From the NCBI RefSeq assembly GCF_001984215.1, contig NZ_CP019420.1:1178001-1242000 (forward strand): a DNA stretch of 64,000 bases. Reading direction: 5' to 3'. The stretch's first letter is position 1, and each line of letters opens with the position of its first letter. The DNA comes from Mycobacterium sp. MS1601. GTDB taxonomy: Bacteria > Actinomycetota > Actinomycetes > Mycobacteriales > Mycobacteriaceae. Below, piece by piece: positions 18,776-27,395 of this stretch. The position numbers and the translations under genes were made by a program. The notes below the pieces were generated by a model, which was given only the letters and a program-made list of their open reading frames with translations, was not told the origin of the DNA and ran no database searches.

Positions 18776-20062
18776 TCAGTGGAACTGACCCTCTTCGGTC
18801 GAACCCGCCAGCGCGGTGGTCGACGAGGTGGGATCCACCGTGGTGGCGATCCGGTCGAAGTAGCCGGCGCCCACCTCACGCTGGTGCTTGGTGGCGGTGT
18901 AACCGCGCTCCTCGGCGGCGAACTCACGCTCCTGCAGCTCGACGTAGGCACTCATCTGGTTGCGGGCGTAGCCGTAGGCCAGATCGAACATCGAGTAGTT
19001 GAGCGCGTGGAAGCCCGCGAGGGTGATGAACTGGAACTTGAAGCCCATGGCGCCCAATTCCTTCTGGAACTTGGCGATGGTGGCGTCGTCCAGATGCTTC
19101 TTCCAGTTGAACGACGGCGAGCAGTTGTAGGCCAGCATCTGGTCGGGGAACTCGCTCTTGACGCCCTCGGCGAACTTGCGGGCCAGCTCCAGATCCGGGG
19201 TACCGGTTTCCATCCAGATGAGGTCGGAGTACGGCGCGTAGGCCTTGGCCCGGGCGATGCAGGGCTCGAGACCGTTGCGGACCCGGTAGAAGCCTTCCTT
19301 GGTGCGCTCACCGGTGATGAACGGCCGATCGCGCTCGTCGACATCCGAGGTGATCAAGGTGGCGGCCTCGGCGTCGGTGCGGGCGATGACGACGGTGGGA
19401 ACGTCGGCCACGTCGGCGGCCAGGCGCGCCGAGGTCAGCGTGCGGATGTGCTGCTGGGTGGGAATCAGCACCTTGCCACCGAGGTGACCACACTTCTTCT
19501 CCGAGGCCAGCTGGTCTTCCCAGTGCGAGCCGGCAACACCGGCGGCGATGAGGGCCTTCTGCAGTTCGTAGACGTTGAGCGCGCCACCGAAACCGGCCTC
19601 GCCATCGGCGACGATCGGGGCCAGCCAGTTCTCGACGGAACGGTCACCTTCGACCTTGGCGATCTCGTCGGCACGCAGCAGTGCGTTGTTGATGCGGCGC
19701 ACCACCTGCGGCACGGAGTTGGCCGGGTACAGGCTCTGATCGGGGTAGGTGTGACCGGAGAGGTTGGCGTCACCGGCAACCTGCCAACCGGACAGGTAGA
19801 TGGCCTTCAGTCCGGCGCGGACCTGCTGAACAGCCATGTTGCCGGTCAGCGCGCCGAGGGAGTTGACGAACTCCATGTCGTGCAGCTGCTCCCACAGCAC
19901 CTCGGCACCGCGGCGGGCCAGGGTGTGCTCTTCGACGACGCTGCCCTGCAGGGCCACGACATCGGACGGGCTGTAGTCGCGGGTGATGCCCTTCCAGCGG
20001 GGGTTGGTGTCCCAGTCGTGCTGGATCTGCTCGGGCGATTTGGGGGTGCCAACGGTCGACAT
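18776..20062 (-). CDS. icl: Isocitrate lyase Icl1
   Basis: Cleaves isocitrate to glyoxylate and succinate in the glyoxylate shunt; also acts as 2-methylisocitrate lyase in mycobacteria during propionyl-CoA disposal. The 428 residues match the short (ICL1) form. The catalytic signature KKCGH is at 189-193, with nucleophile Cys191 at the same number as the M. tuberculosis enzyme. Other sites: [10 protein letters not shown] (91-100), [10 protein letters not shown] (metal-binding Asp, 151-160), IARTDAEAA, and [11 protein letters not shown]. The start [10 protein letters not shown] fits. It is followed by fadB2 on the same strand, and the RamB-type regulator that controls icl in relatives is encoded 1.25 kb upstream. 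Rv0467 equivalent. Confidence 0.97.
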   Translation of the reverse strand: MSTVGTPKSPEQIQHDWDTNPRWKGITRDYSPSDVVALQGSVVEEHTLARRGAEVLWEQLHDMEFVNSLGALTGNMAVQQVRAGLKAIYLSGWQVAGDANLSGHTYPDQSLYPANSVPQVVRRINNALLRADEIAKVEGDRSVENWLAPIVADGEAGFGGALNVYELQKALIAAGVAGSHWEDQLASEKKCGHLGGKVLIPTQQHIRTLTSARLAADVADVPTVVIARTDAEAATLITSDVDERDRPFITGERTKEGFYRVRNGLEPCIARAKAYAPYSDLIWMETGTPDLELARKFAEGVKSEFPDQMLAYNCSPSFNWKKHLDDATIAKFQKELGAMGFKFQFITLAGFHALNYSMFDLAYGYARNQMSAYVELQEREFAAEERGYTATKHQREVGAGYFDRIATTVDPTSSTTALAGSTEEGQFH

Positions 20063-20366
20063 TGACGGCTCCTCTGAATGTGAAAGTGTGCGGCTGAAAC
20101 GCCGCGAGAGTGAACGGTCAAGCGCTCTGAACGTTGTCGGGATCGCCGACTTGTTAACGACTGAGCAGCTTCACTGGTGTGCTGTATCCCACGATGCCAC
20201 TACTCATATGCGCAGGTCCAGCCAATTCGTTGCCAATTTTCGCCACGACCGGTCGGGACTTTGCTAATCCTGTTAAGAACCCTCGGAGCTGAACCGTTTC
20301 AGAGGTTACCGACCGGTAACCAGAATCGCGCAGGTCAGGCGGGTAAATAACAGGACAACGGTACTG
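20063..20366 (-). promoter_or_regulatory. icl upstream region with RamB/PrpR-like sites (304 bp without a gene)
   Basis: No coding potential seen. ACTTTGCTAA (20258-20267) resembles the AACTTTGCAAA-type site of RamB and the TTTGC-type site of PrpR. GTTGCCAAT (20229-20237) recurs exactly upstream of ramB at 21263-21271. A separate dyad lies at 20304-20321. Control of icl by RamB is known in Corynebacterium and M. tuberculosis; the sites here are inferred. Confidence 0.5.
20304..20321. promoter_or_regulatory. 7-bp dyad in the icl/thioesterase gap
   Basis: GGTTACC-GACC-GGTAACC: perfect 7-bp arms with a 4-bp centre, 240 bp upstream of the icl start and 63 bp downstream (in + coordinates upstream) of the thioesterase stop. 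A candidate operator; the binding protein is unknown. Confidence 0.45.
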
Positions 20367-21179
20367 TTAAACCGAGAACAGGGACGCAACCGCTTTGGTC
20401 TCCCCGGCGACCACATATGTGAGCGTCGTTACAGTGCGATCCACCAGATCGGCGCCGAACACCTCGGTGGAGCCGGCCGGATGGACGTGCGACAGGATCT
20501 CCAATTTGTCGCCGAGTGCGACCGGCAGATCATGTTCGATGGCCACCCGCAGCGGGCCTTCCAGCAGCTCGGGATGCGAGAACAGGTAGTCCTCGATGAC
20601 GGTCCAGTAGACCGAGTTGTTCATGTGGTCGAACAGGTCGATGTCGGAGACCCGCACCGGATACTCGCGGATCTCGTCGGCGTCCTCACGCTTGCCGGCC
20701 TTGAGATAGGCCTTCCAGCGCAGCCGATCCACCGACGTGGTCTTCTGCAGACCGGCCAGGAAGTCGTCGGAGATGCGCGACGGGCCCTGGGTCTCGCGGT
20801 TGATGTTGATCCAGAACGCCTCGGACTCCATCAGCCCACCTTTGCGACCATCGATCCGCACCCGCATCTCACACCAGCGGTTGGAGGTTCCCGAGCACCA
20901 GCGCCGCATCCGCAGCATGTCGTTGAACTCGATGGGACGGATCAGATCCACCATGGTGCGGCGGACGATCCACAAGGGATGGGTCTCCTCGAAGCCCAGC
21001 TCACGCAGGTGGTCCTGGCCGATGTCCTGGATGTGCCTGCACGCGGCGTCGAACCGCAACCGGCCGGTCCGGTCGATGTCGCCCACCCGCAGCGGCCACT
21101 CCCGATCGAAGACGTCCGGATGGGGATCGGGCACCGGCATCATCGTCTTTGCCAGCCCCGAAGCCGCCTGTGTCGTCAT
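20367..21179 (-). CDS. Acyl-ACP thioesterase, FatA-like double hot-dog (Rv0466-like)
   Basis: A 270-residue cytoplasmic thioesterase of the plant FatA/FatB type with two hot-dog repeats. Seen: DREWPLRVGDIDRTGRLRFD (first repeat), HPLWIVRRTMVDLIRPIEF, CSGTSNRWCEMRVRIDG, and in the second repeat VRVSDIDLFDHMNNSVYW, where Asp, Asn and the neighbouring residues form the predicted catalytic set. It should release fatty acids or exchange acyl groups; the natural chain length is unknown. I place the start at the ATG at 21179, giving MTTQAASGLAKTMMPVPD; an ATG at 21251 would add 24 residues not typical of the family. It diverges from ramB. Corresponds to Rv0466. Confidence 0.9.
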   Translation of the reverse strand: MTTQAASGLAKTMMPVPDPHPDVFDREWPLRVGDIDRTGRLRFDAACRHIQDIGQDHLRELGFEETHPLWIVRRTMVDLIRPIEFNDMLRMRRWCSGTSNRWCEMRVRIDGRKGGLMESEAFWININRETQGPSRISDDFLAGLQKTTSVDRLRWKAYLKAGKREDADEIREYPVRVSDIDLFDHMNNSVYWTVIEDYLFSHPELLEGPLRVAIEHDLPVALGDKLEILSHVHPAGSTEVFGADLVDRTVTTLTYVVAGETKAVASLFSV

Positions 21180-21300
21180 CAACGCCCTCTTCGTCAGTTC
21201 TTTGGGAGCCCCCCGGCCAGCCTTGAGATTACCCAGGAGCTCGGCCAACACATCACGAAGTAGTTGCCAATCCTGCGAAGAGGACCATTAACAAGCGGGG

Positions 21301-21306
21301 TAAGCT
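21301..21306 (+). promoter_or_regulatory. Putative -10 (TAAGCT) for a leaderless ramB transcript
   Basis: TAAGCT ends 6 nt before the ramB ATG at 21313 and no Shine-Dalgarno sequence intervenes, which suggests a leaderless mRNA. GTTGCCAAT at 21263-21271, shared with the icl upstream region, lies about 30 bp further up and may be an autoregulatory site. Inference. Confidence 0.4.
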
Positions 21307-21312
21307 GGGCGA

Positions 21313-22728
21313 ATGGCCAAGACCTTCGTCGGTTCGCGGGTTCGGCAGCTGCGCACCGAACGCGGCTTCAGCCAAGCGGCGCTCGCCCAGATGTTGGAGA
21401 TCTCGCCCAGCTACCTCAACCAGATCGAGCACGACGTCCGCCCGCTGACGGTGGCGGTTCTGTTGCGGATCACCGAAGTGTTCGGCGTCGACGCCACCTT
21501 CTTTGCCTCCCAGGACGACACCCGCCTGATCGCCGAGCTCCGGGAGGTCACCCTGGACCGGGATCTCGGCGTCGACGTGGACCAGTCCGAACTCGCCGAC
21601 ATCGTGAGTTCACACCCGGCCCTGGCCAAGGCCATGGTGAACCTGCACCAGCGTTACCGCCTGACCAACGCACGACTTGCGGCGGTCACCGAAGACCGCA
21701 ACGCCGACGGCAGCGGAACCGGGTCGATCTCGATGCCGCACGAAGAGGTACGTGACTACTTCTATCAGCGGCAGAACTACCTGCACGAACTCGACACCGC
21801 CGCAGAGGATCTCACCGACCGCATGCGTATGCACCGCGGCGACCTGGCCCGCGACATCGCCCAGCGGCTCGCGCATGTACACGGAGTGCGCATCATCCGG
21901 CGCATCGATCTGGGCAACACCGTCCTGCACCGCTACGACCCGGAGACCAAGACCCTCGAGATGAGCGCCCATCTGTCCGGCGGACAACAGGTCTTCAAAC
22001 TCGCCGTGGAGTTGGCGTATCTGGAGTTCGGTTCTCTCATCGACGATCTGGTGACCGAGGGCAACTTCACCAGCGACGAATCGCGCGTGCTGGCCCGGCT
22101 CGGGCTGGCCAACTACTTCGCCGCGGCCGCGGTGCTGCCGTACCGCCAGTTCCACGATGTCGCCGAAGGCTTCCGCTACGACATCGAGCGGTTGTCGGCG
22201 TTCTACTCGGTGAGCTACGAAACCATCGCCCATCGGCTGTCGACACTTCAGCGACCGTCGATGCGTGGGGTGCCCTTGTCGTTCGTCCGGGTGGACAGAG
22301 CAGGAAACATGTCAAAACGTCAGTCCGCCACAGGATTTCATTTCTCGTCCTCCGGAGGCACGTGTCCTCTGTGGAATGTGTACGAGACCTTCGCCAACCC
22401 GGGCAAGATCGGCGTCCAGATCGCCCAGATGCCCGACGGCCGTCACTACATGTGGGTGGCCCGCACCGTGGAGCGACGCGCGTCCCGGTACGGGCAGCCC
22501 GGGAAGACCTTCGCCATCGGCCTGGGATGCGAACTGCGCCATGCGAATCGGCTGGTCTACTCGGAGGGGCTCGATCTGTCCGGCAACAATGCCACCCCCA
22601 TCGGCGCCGGTTGCCGGGTGTGCGAACGCGACAACTGCCCGCAGCGTGCTTTCCCGGCGTTGGGCCGCGCGCTCGACCTCGACGAGCACCGCAGTACCGT
22701 CTCCCCCTATTTGGTGAAGCAGTCATGA
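21313..22728 (+). CDS. ramB: Acetate-metabolism regulator RamB (ScfR/IrrE-type)
   Basis: A 471-residue transcription factor. The N-terminal XRE helix-turn-helix spans about residues 8-62 (RQLRTERGFSQAALAQML, then LNQIEHDVRP). An IrrE-N/ImmA-like region follows (about 180-250), and a C-terminal Cys-rich sensory part (about 345-470) includes GGTCPLWNVYETF and CRVCERDNCPQRAF, which are typical of RamB. In Corynebacterium and M. tuberculosis RamB controls icl and other acetate genes and its own promoter. The gene lies 1.25 kb from icl. Its stop overlaps the next ATG as ATGA, so it is translationally coupled to the AhpD-like gene. Corresponds to Rv0465c. Confidence 0.94.
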   Translation: MAKTFVGSRVRQLRTERGFSQAALAQMLEISPSYLNQIEHDVRPLTVAVLLRITEVFGVDATFFASQDDTRLIAELREVTLDRDLGVDVDQSELADIVSSHPALAKAMVNLHQRYRLTNARLAAVTEDRNADGSGTGSISMPHEEVRDYFYQRQNYLHELDTAAEDLTDRMRMHRGDLARDIAQRLAHVHGVRIIRRIDLGNTVLHRYDPETKTLEMSAHLSGGQQVFKLAVELAYLEFGSLIDDLVTEGNFTSDESRVLARLGLANYFAAAAVLPYRQFHDVAEGFRYDIERLSAFYSVSYETIAHRLSTLQRPSMRGVPLSFVRVDRAGNMSKRQSATGFHFSSSGGTCPLWNVYETFANPGKIGVQIAQMPDGRHYMWVARTVERRASRYGQPGKTFAIGLGCELRHANRLVYSEGLDLSGNNATPIGAGCRVCERDNCPQRAFPALGRALDLDEHRSTVSPYLVKQS

Positions 22729-23261
22729 GCCGAGTCCCGGCCTCCAGCGGGTTCCGCGACGTCGGCCCCATCAACTGGGTGATCTGTCGGTTGGGAGCGC
22801 GTGGGATCCGCGCTCCCGAATTCCATCTGTTCAACGCATTCTCGAGGCATTCCACGCTGTTCTGGGCGTGGCTGCCGTTCTCCGGGGTATTGCTGTACTG
22901 GGGCCGCCTGTCACGCTTCGAGGCGGAGCTGGTCATCCTACGGGTGGGACATCTGCGCGAGTGTGAGTACGAATTGCAGCAGCACCGCCGGCTCGCCCGC
23001 TCCCGCGGTGTGGACGCGGCACTGCAGGCGAAGGTGTTCGAGGGCCCGGATGCCGCCGGCCTGTCTGATCGCCAGCGGGTGTTGTTGCGCGCCACCGACG
23101 AGTTCGTACTGTCCCGCCGCGTGACGGCCGAGACGTGGACTGCCCTGTCCGGCTACCTCAACCAGAAGCAGCTGATCGAATTCTGTCTGCTGGCAGGGCA
23201 ATACGACACTCTGGCCGCGACGATGAACACCCTGCAGCTGCCGCTCGATTTTCCGGACTGA
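22725..23261 (+). CDS. Carboxymuconolactone decarboxylase / AhpD-like protein (Rv0464c-like)
   Basis: A 178-residue all-helical protein of the CMD/AhpD family. The signature helix reads LRVGHLRECEYELQQHRRLA, with the CxYExxxH pattern of the group. The usual second Cys of the AhpD CxxC pair is absent, so a thiol peroxidase-partner role is doubtful. Function unknown. It is coupled to ramB by an ATGA overlap, the same pairing as Rv0465c-Rv0464c, which hints at a shared physiological setting. Directly after its stop codon begins the DnaA-box-like element that precedes the HNH nuclease gene. Confidence 0.88.
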   Translation: MSRVPASSGFRDVGPINWVICRLGARGIRAPEFHLFNAFSRHSTLFWAWLPFSGVLLYWGRLSRFEAELVILRVGHLRECEYELQQHRRLARSRGVDAALQAKVFEGPDAAGLSDRQRVLLRATDEFVLSRRVTAETWTALSGYLNQKQLIEFCLLAGQYDTLAATMNTLQLPLDFPD

Positions 23262-23263
23262 GG

Positions 23264-23295
23264 TTATCCACAGTTCGGTGTTGATCCACAGGCTG
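23264..23295 (+). promoter_or_regulatory. DnaA-box-like pair before the HNH nuclease gene
   Basis: TTATCCACA (23264-23272) and TGATCCACA (23282-23290) lie 18 bp apart, beginning 3 nt after the stop of the AhpD-like gene. TCCACAGGCTG (23285-23295) is repeated exactly at 39918-39928 before another nuclease-type gene. TTGTCCACA is the mycobacterial DnaA-box consensus and TTATCCACA the general one. Confidence 0.55.
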
Positions 23296-23330
23296 TCGCC
23301 GGGGATGTGCTGGATGTCGGTGGTGGAACG

Positions 23331-23336
23331 TAGATT
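23331..23336 (+). promoter_or_regulatory. Putative -10 (TAGATT) for a leaderless HNH transcript
   Basis: TAGATT ends 6 nt before the ATG at 23343; no ribosome-binding site intervenes. Inference from spacing. Confidence 0.4.
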
Positions 23337-23342
23337 TCGAAC

Positions 23343-24794
23343 ATGCATTCGGAATCGATGGCTTCAGGAGGCGACCCCACCGGGGCACTGTTCGATGCCA
23401 TCGATGCAGCGCTCACCGAGTTGCTGGCCACGGATCCCCGGCAGAGATCGGTGGCCCAACAGAAAGCAGTACTGGCCCGAGCGCAGCGGGTGATCAATCG
23501 CCTTCCCGCTCTGCAGCATCGCGAGATCGTGGCGTTGAAGCAGCAGGCTTCCGCGGCAGAGTTGGGCGACACCCTCGGGCGGGCACTGGCTGATCTGCTG
23601 CGTATCACCCGTCGCGACGCCGCCACACTGGTCGACGACGCCGAACACCTCGGACCCCGCACCACGCTGACCGGAGATCCCTTGCAGCCCTGGCTGGCCA
23701 CCACCGCTGCCGCGCAGGCCGGCGGGGCGATCGGCGCCGGACATGTCGCGGTGATCCGCGGGTTCATGGCCTCGCTGCCCGGACACGTCGGCGTCGCCGC
23801 CCGGGAGGAGGCGGAGCAGACGCTGGTCGACAAATCCCGTAGTAAGCGCCCCGATGAACTCAGGGCCACTGCCAACGACCTCTACCTCGAACTCGACCAG
23901 GACGGCACCCCACCAACGGAGCCCAAACCGCGGGCACCCAAAGGTGAGTTCCATGTCGGTAAGCAACAGTCTGACGGCCGATCCAAGTTCTGGGGTTACC
24001 TGACCCCCGAAAGCCGAGCCACCTGGGAAGCCGTCACCGCCAAATGGGCCTCCCCCGGCGCCTGCAACCCCTCAGATGAAACGCCCTGCATCGACGACGT
24101 CACCGCCCAAGCCGCTCAACGAGACGGGCGATCACAACCCCAACGCAATCACGACGCCTTCCTTGCCGTCGGGCGTGCCATGCTGGCCTCCGGCCAACTC
24201 GGCAAACACCACGGCCTGCCCGCGACCGTCATCGTCTCCACCACCCTGCGCGAGTTGGAAGCCTCTGTTGGGCTTGGTGTCACCGCGGGCGGTACCCGTC
24301 TGCCGGTCCGCGACGTTCTGCGGCTGGCCCGACATGCTCATCACTATTTGGTCATCTACGGCGACCACGGCGAAGTCCTGCATCTTGGGCGCACCAGGCG
24401 CATCGCCAGCCCGTCACAACAGATCGTGCTCTACGACCGTGACCGCGGCTGCACCCGACCCGGCTGCACCGTCCCCGGCTACGGCTGCCAAGCCCACCAC
24501 GCGGTGTTGGACTGGGCCGCCGGCGGACTCACCAACGTCGATGACCTGGCTTTCGCCTGCCCCAGCGACAACAAACTCGTCACCGAAGGCGGGTGGACCA
24601 CCCGCAAGAACCAACTCGGCGAAACCGAGTGGATACCACCGGCACACCTGGATCACGGCCAACCCCGCGTCAACGACATCCACCACCCCGAACGCCTACA
24701 TCATCCCAGGACTGCGACACCACCCAGCAGAAGCGGACAACGTCCACCCGCCGAAAAGGACGGCAGCACAGACGAAGACGAAGAACCGAACTGA
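23343..24794 (+). CDS. DUF222 / HNH endonuclease protein (13E12 repeat family)
   Basis: A 483-residue protein: N-terminal DUF222 helical region (about 10-300) and a C-terminal HNH nuclease domain (about 365-415) with CTRPGCTVPGYGCQAHHAV, then DWAAGGLTNVDDLAFACPSD. The Cys pairs and the HH are present, but the last His of the usual LCxxHH motif is replaced (CPSDN), a variant common in the mycobacterial branch. The tail (about 440-483) is Pro/charged and disordered. This family occurs in many copies in mycobacteria (13E12 repeats) and is used as a phage integration target in M. tuberculosis. Its role, DNA repair, defence or selfish, is unknown. It interrupts the conserved order between ramB and lpdC. 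Confidence 0.9.
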   Translation: MHSESMASGGDPTGALFDAIDAALTELLATDPRQRSVAQQKAVLARAQRVINRLPALQHREIVALKQQASAAELGDTLGRALADLLRITRRDAATLVDDAEHLGPRTTLTGDPLQPWLATTAAAQAGGAIGAGHVAVIRGFMASLPGHVGVAAREEAEQTLVDKSRSKRPDELRATANDLYLELDQDGTPPTEPKPRAPKGEFHVGKQQSDGRSKFWGYLTPESRATWEAVTAKWASPGACNPSDETPCIDDVTAQAAQRDGRSQPQRNHDAFLAVGRAMLASGQLGKHHGLPATVIVSTTLRELEASVGLGVTAGGTRLPVRDVLRLARHAHHYLVIYGDHGEVLHLGRTRRIASPSQQIVLYDRDRGCTRPGCTVPGYGCQAHHAVLDWAAGGLTNVDDLAFACPSDNKLVTEGGWTTRKNQLGETEWIPPAHLDHGQPRVNDIHHPERLHHPRTATPPSRSGQRPPAEKDGSTDEDEEPN

Positions 24795-24807
24795 TGCGTT
24801 CGCGGGC

Positions 24808-25872
24808 TCAGCCGACTGGCGGTACGGAACTCGCGGTCGGCCCTGACGTGGTGGGCACCGAAGTGGTGGATGGCGGCACCGTGCTCGGGGCCGTTGACTC
24901 ACTAGCCGCGCCGTCGGGGTCAGCAGACGAAACCTCCTGCGGTGCACCGCCGAACGTCGTCACCCCCTCTGCTGACACCTCGAAGCCCTGGGTCTGCCCC
25001 GCGAGAGTGCCGTAGCAGGCCACGCCGCCCTCAATGGCCATGCACGTGGCGCCCATCTCGCTGACGCGGTAGCCCACCGGCAGCTGCCGAACGGTGCCGG
25101 GGTATGCCGGCTTGTCGAACTTGGGATCGTCGGTCTTGCGGATGCCGACGGGGCCAGGGAACTGCGCGAAGACCTCGTTCTCTGCACCACTGGCACCGGG
25201 GAGGTTGCCGTTGCAGCCCACCTCTCCGCCGCTGAACATGGCGATGGTGCACGTCAGCCCTGCATCGACGGTGAACACCGGGAAGATGTTCTTGGCGCCG
25301 GCACCCACGATGTAGTTGTCGTCACCCACCACGAAGTCGTTCGGGTCCGGGAACCCGTCGGGCAGGCCGGCCGTCGCGGGCCCCACACCGGTCCCGGTCG
25401 AAGAGATCTCCAGCCACTGCAACTGATCACCGGAAGACTTGGTACACAACGTCGTCGAACCCTCGCCCACCGCGCAGACGAAGTCCTGGTAGACGATCTT
25501 CGAGCCGACCGGCAGTACCCGTGCCGCGCTCCCGGACGGTTTGACGAACTGGGGATTGGCCGTCGCACGCAGGCCACGGTCTGCCACATCGGCGGCGAGC
25601 ACGATCTCGTTGACCCCCGCGCGGGTGTTCGGCAGGCGCCCGTCGCACCCGGCCGCACCGTGCGCGGGGCGGATCGCGCACAACAGTCCGTCGGGCGTCT
25701 GGAAGTACACCTCACCCTGCGCGACGAGGCTGTCCACGAAGCCGTCGGCCGGCACCTCGCGGTATCCGCTCAGATCAGGGGCACCCGTCGTCACCGGTTC
25801 GGCCGCCGCAGGTGCGGCGACCAGACCGGCGGCGACGAAGAGGGCCGACGCTAGAAGAGAACCGAACCGCAC
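24808..25872 (-). CDS. Secreted protein with a tandemly duplicated Cys domain
   Basis: A 354-residue exported protein. From the GTG at 25872 it has a signal peptide (VRFGSLLASALFVAAGLVAA, cleavage near AAPAAA-EP). Two homologous units of roughly 85 residues follow. Unit one: GLLCAI..GCDGRLPNTRAGVNE..NPQFVKP..RVLPVGSKI..FVCAV. Unit two: GLTCTI..GCNGNLPGASGAENE..DPKFDKP..RQLPVGYRV..ATCMAI. Each has matched Cys positions suited to two disulfides. The C-terminal 55 residues are a Ser/Thr/Pro linker without an anchor. Function unknown. An upstream extension to 25986 lies inside lpdC and is rejected. The GTG is 2 nt after the lpdC stop, so it is the last gene of the lpdC operon. Confidence 0.82.
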   Translation of the reverse strand: MRFGSLLASALFVAAGLVAAPAAAEPVTTGAPDLSGYREVPADGFVDSLVAQGEVYFQTPDGLLCAIRPAHGAAGCDGRLPNTRAGVNEIVLAADVADRGLRATANPQFVKPSGSAARVLPVGSKIVYQDFVCAVGEGSTTLCTKSSGDQLQWLEISSTGTGVGPATAGLPDGFPDPNDFVVGDDNYIVGAGAKNIFPVFTVDAGLTCTIAMFSGGEVGCNGNLPGASGAENEVFAQFPGPVGIRKTDDPKFDKPAYPGTVRQLPVGYRVSEMGATCMAIEGGVACYGTLAGQTQGFEVSAEGVTTFGGAPQEVSSADPDGAASESTAPSTVPPSTTSVPTTSGPTASSVPPVG

Positions 25873-25874
25873 AA

Positions 25875-27269
25875 TCAGAAGTTGATCATGTGGCCGGTCA
25901 GCCCGTGGAAGCACTCTTGCAAGGCCTCCGACAGGGTCGGATGGGTGTGCACGTTGCGGGCCAGCTCGGTGGCGGTCAGATCCCACTTCTGAGCCAGCGT
26001 CAGCTCGGGCAGCAATTCGGCGACATCGGGCCCGATCAGGTGCCCGCCGAGCAGCTCGCCGTACTTCTTGTCGGCGATCAGCTTCACGAAACCGGTGGGG
26101 TCGGCCAGGCCGTGTGCCTTGCCATTGGCCGTGAACGGGAACTTCGCGACCACGACGTCGTAACCCTCGTCCTTGGCCTGCTGCTCGGTGAGCCCGAAGC
26201 TGGCGACCTGCGGCTGACAGAACGTGGCGCGCGGCATCATCCGGTAGTCGCCCAGCGCCAGGGTCTCGGCGCCGGCGATGGTCTCGGCGGCCACCACACC
26301 CATGGCCTCGGCGACATGCGCCAGCTGCAGCTTGCCGGTGACGTCGCCGATGGCGTAGATGTGCGGCACGTTGGTGCGCATGTAGTCATCGATGCCGATG
26401 GCCTTGCGGTCGGTCAGCGTGACCCCGGCCTTCTCCAGACCGAAGCCTTCGACGTTGGGGCCGAAGCCGATGGCCTGCAGCACCTTGTCGGCCTTGAGAG
26501 TGTCGGACTTGCCGTCCTTGCTGACCTCGACGGTGACCTGGCTGCCATCGTCCTTGATGGACTCGACCTTGGTGCCGGTGAGGATCTTCACACCGAGCTT
26601 CTTGTACTGCTTTTCGATCTCCTTGGAGACCTCGGCGTCCTCGTTGGGCAGCGCACGGGGCAGGAACTCGACGATGGTGACGTCGACGCCGTAGTTCTTC
26701 AGGACGTAGGCGAATTCCATGCCGATGGCGCCTGCGCCGGCGATGATGATCGACCCGGGCAGCTCGCGGCTGAGGATCTGCTTCTCATAGGTGACGACGT
26801 TCTCGCTCAGCGACGTGCCCGGCACCAGGCGGGTGCTCGAGCCGGTGGCGATGATGGCGTTGTCGAAGGTGACGTCCTCGGTGCCGCCCTCGTTGAGGTC
26901 GACGGTCATGGCATTGGCGCCGGTGAACTTGCCGTAGCCGTGGATCTCGGTGATCTTGTTCTTCTTCATCAGGAAGTGCACACCGGCGACACGACCGTCG
27001 GCGACCTTGCGGCTGCGGTCATAGGCGGCGCCGTAGTCGAAGGTGGCCTCACCGCTGATGCCGAAGGTCTTGGCTTCCTTGGTGAAGATGTGGGCGATCT
27101 CCGCATTGCGCAGCAACGCCTTGGACGGGATGCACCCGACGTTGAGGCAGACGCCGCCCCAGTACTTGGGTTCGACGATTGCGGTGTTCAACCCCAGCTG
27201 GGCAGCACGGATGGCCGCAACGTATCCACCAGGTCCGGCTCCGAGAACGACGACGTCATAGTGAGTCAC
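25875..27269 (-). CDS. lpdC: Dihydrolipoyl dehydrogenase LpdC
   Basis: FAD-dependent E3 subunit re-oxidising lipoamide in pyruvate and branched-chain 2-oxoacid dehydrogenases and, in mycobacteria, in the peroxynitrite reductase/peroxidase complex. From the GTG at 27269 it has 464 residues, the same length as M. tuberculosis Lpd. Seen: FAD motif GAGPGG (10-15), redox pair Cys41/Cys46 in [16 protein letters not shown] motif [14 protein letters not shown], second FAD motif HIYAIGDV, and catalytic His443-Glu448 in [14 protein letters not shown] two codons upstream (27275) is possible but unlikely. It lies between the Rv0461-like membrane gene and the secreted protein on the same strand. Corresponds to Rv0462. 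Confidence 0.96.
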   Translation of the reverse strand: MTHYDVVVLGAGPGGYVAAIRAAQLGLNTAIVEPKYWGGVCLNVGCIPSKALLRNAEIAHIFTKEAKTFGISGEATFDYGAAYDRSRKVADGRVAGVHFLMKKNKITEIHGYGKFTGANAMTVDLNEGGTEDVTFDNAIIATGSSTRLVPGTSLSENVVTYEKQILSRELPGSIIIAGAGAIGMEFAYVLKNYGVDVTIVEFLPRALPNEDAEVSKEIEKQYKKLGVKILTGTKVESIKDDGSQVTVEVSKDGKSDTLKADKVLQAIGFGPNVEGFGLEKAGVTLTDRKAIGIDDYMRTNVPHIYAIGDVTGKLQLAHVAEAMGVVAAETIAGAETLALGDYRMMPRATFCQPQVASFGLTEQQAKDEGYDVVVAKFPFTANGKAHGLADPTGFVKLIADKKYGELLGGHLIGPDVAELLPELTLAQKWDLTATELARNVHTHPTLSEALQECFHGLTGHMINF

Positions 27270-27323
27270 GCTCACCAGCCTAGTGGGCAGGAATCGCCGG
27301 TGTGACCGAGGTACGTCGGCTCA

Positions 27324-27392
27324 CAGCTGAAGTCCGAGGCTGCGAGGAACGAGCAGCTGAAGTCCGAGGCTGCGAGGAACGAGCAGCTGAAG
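27324..27392. repeat. 30-bp tandem repeat (2.3 copies) upstream of lpdC
   Basis: Two identical 30-bp units (27324-27353 and 27354-27383) and a 9-bp third partial unit. Each unit holds GCTGC-GAGGAACGA-GCAGC (27339-27357 and 27369-27387), a 5-bp stem with 9-nt loop. The core TGCGAGGAACGAGCA recurs at 62138-62152 in the Mnh operon. Confidence 0.85.
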
Positions 27393-27395
27393 GAG

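Noticed and set aside
23264-23295. Replication origin (DnaA boxes)
   Set aside because: Only two boxes, no AT-rich unwinding region and no dnaA/dnaN/gyrB genes nearby.
23343-24794. Prophage or insertion sequence at the HNH gene
   Set aside because: No integrase, transposase, terminal repeats or target duplication could be seen; only the shared upstream element.
27324-27392. CRISPR array
   Set aside because: The units abut without spacers and there are no cas genes in the window.
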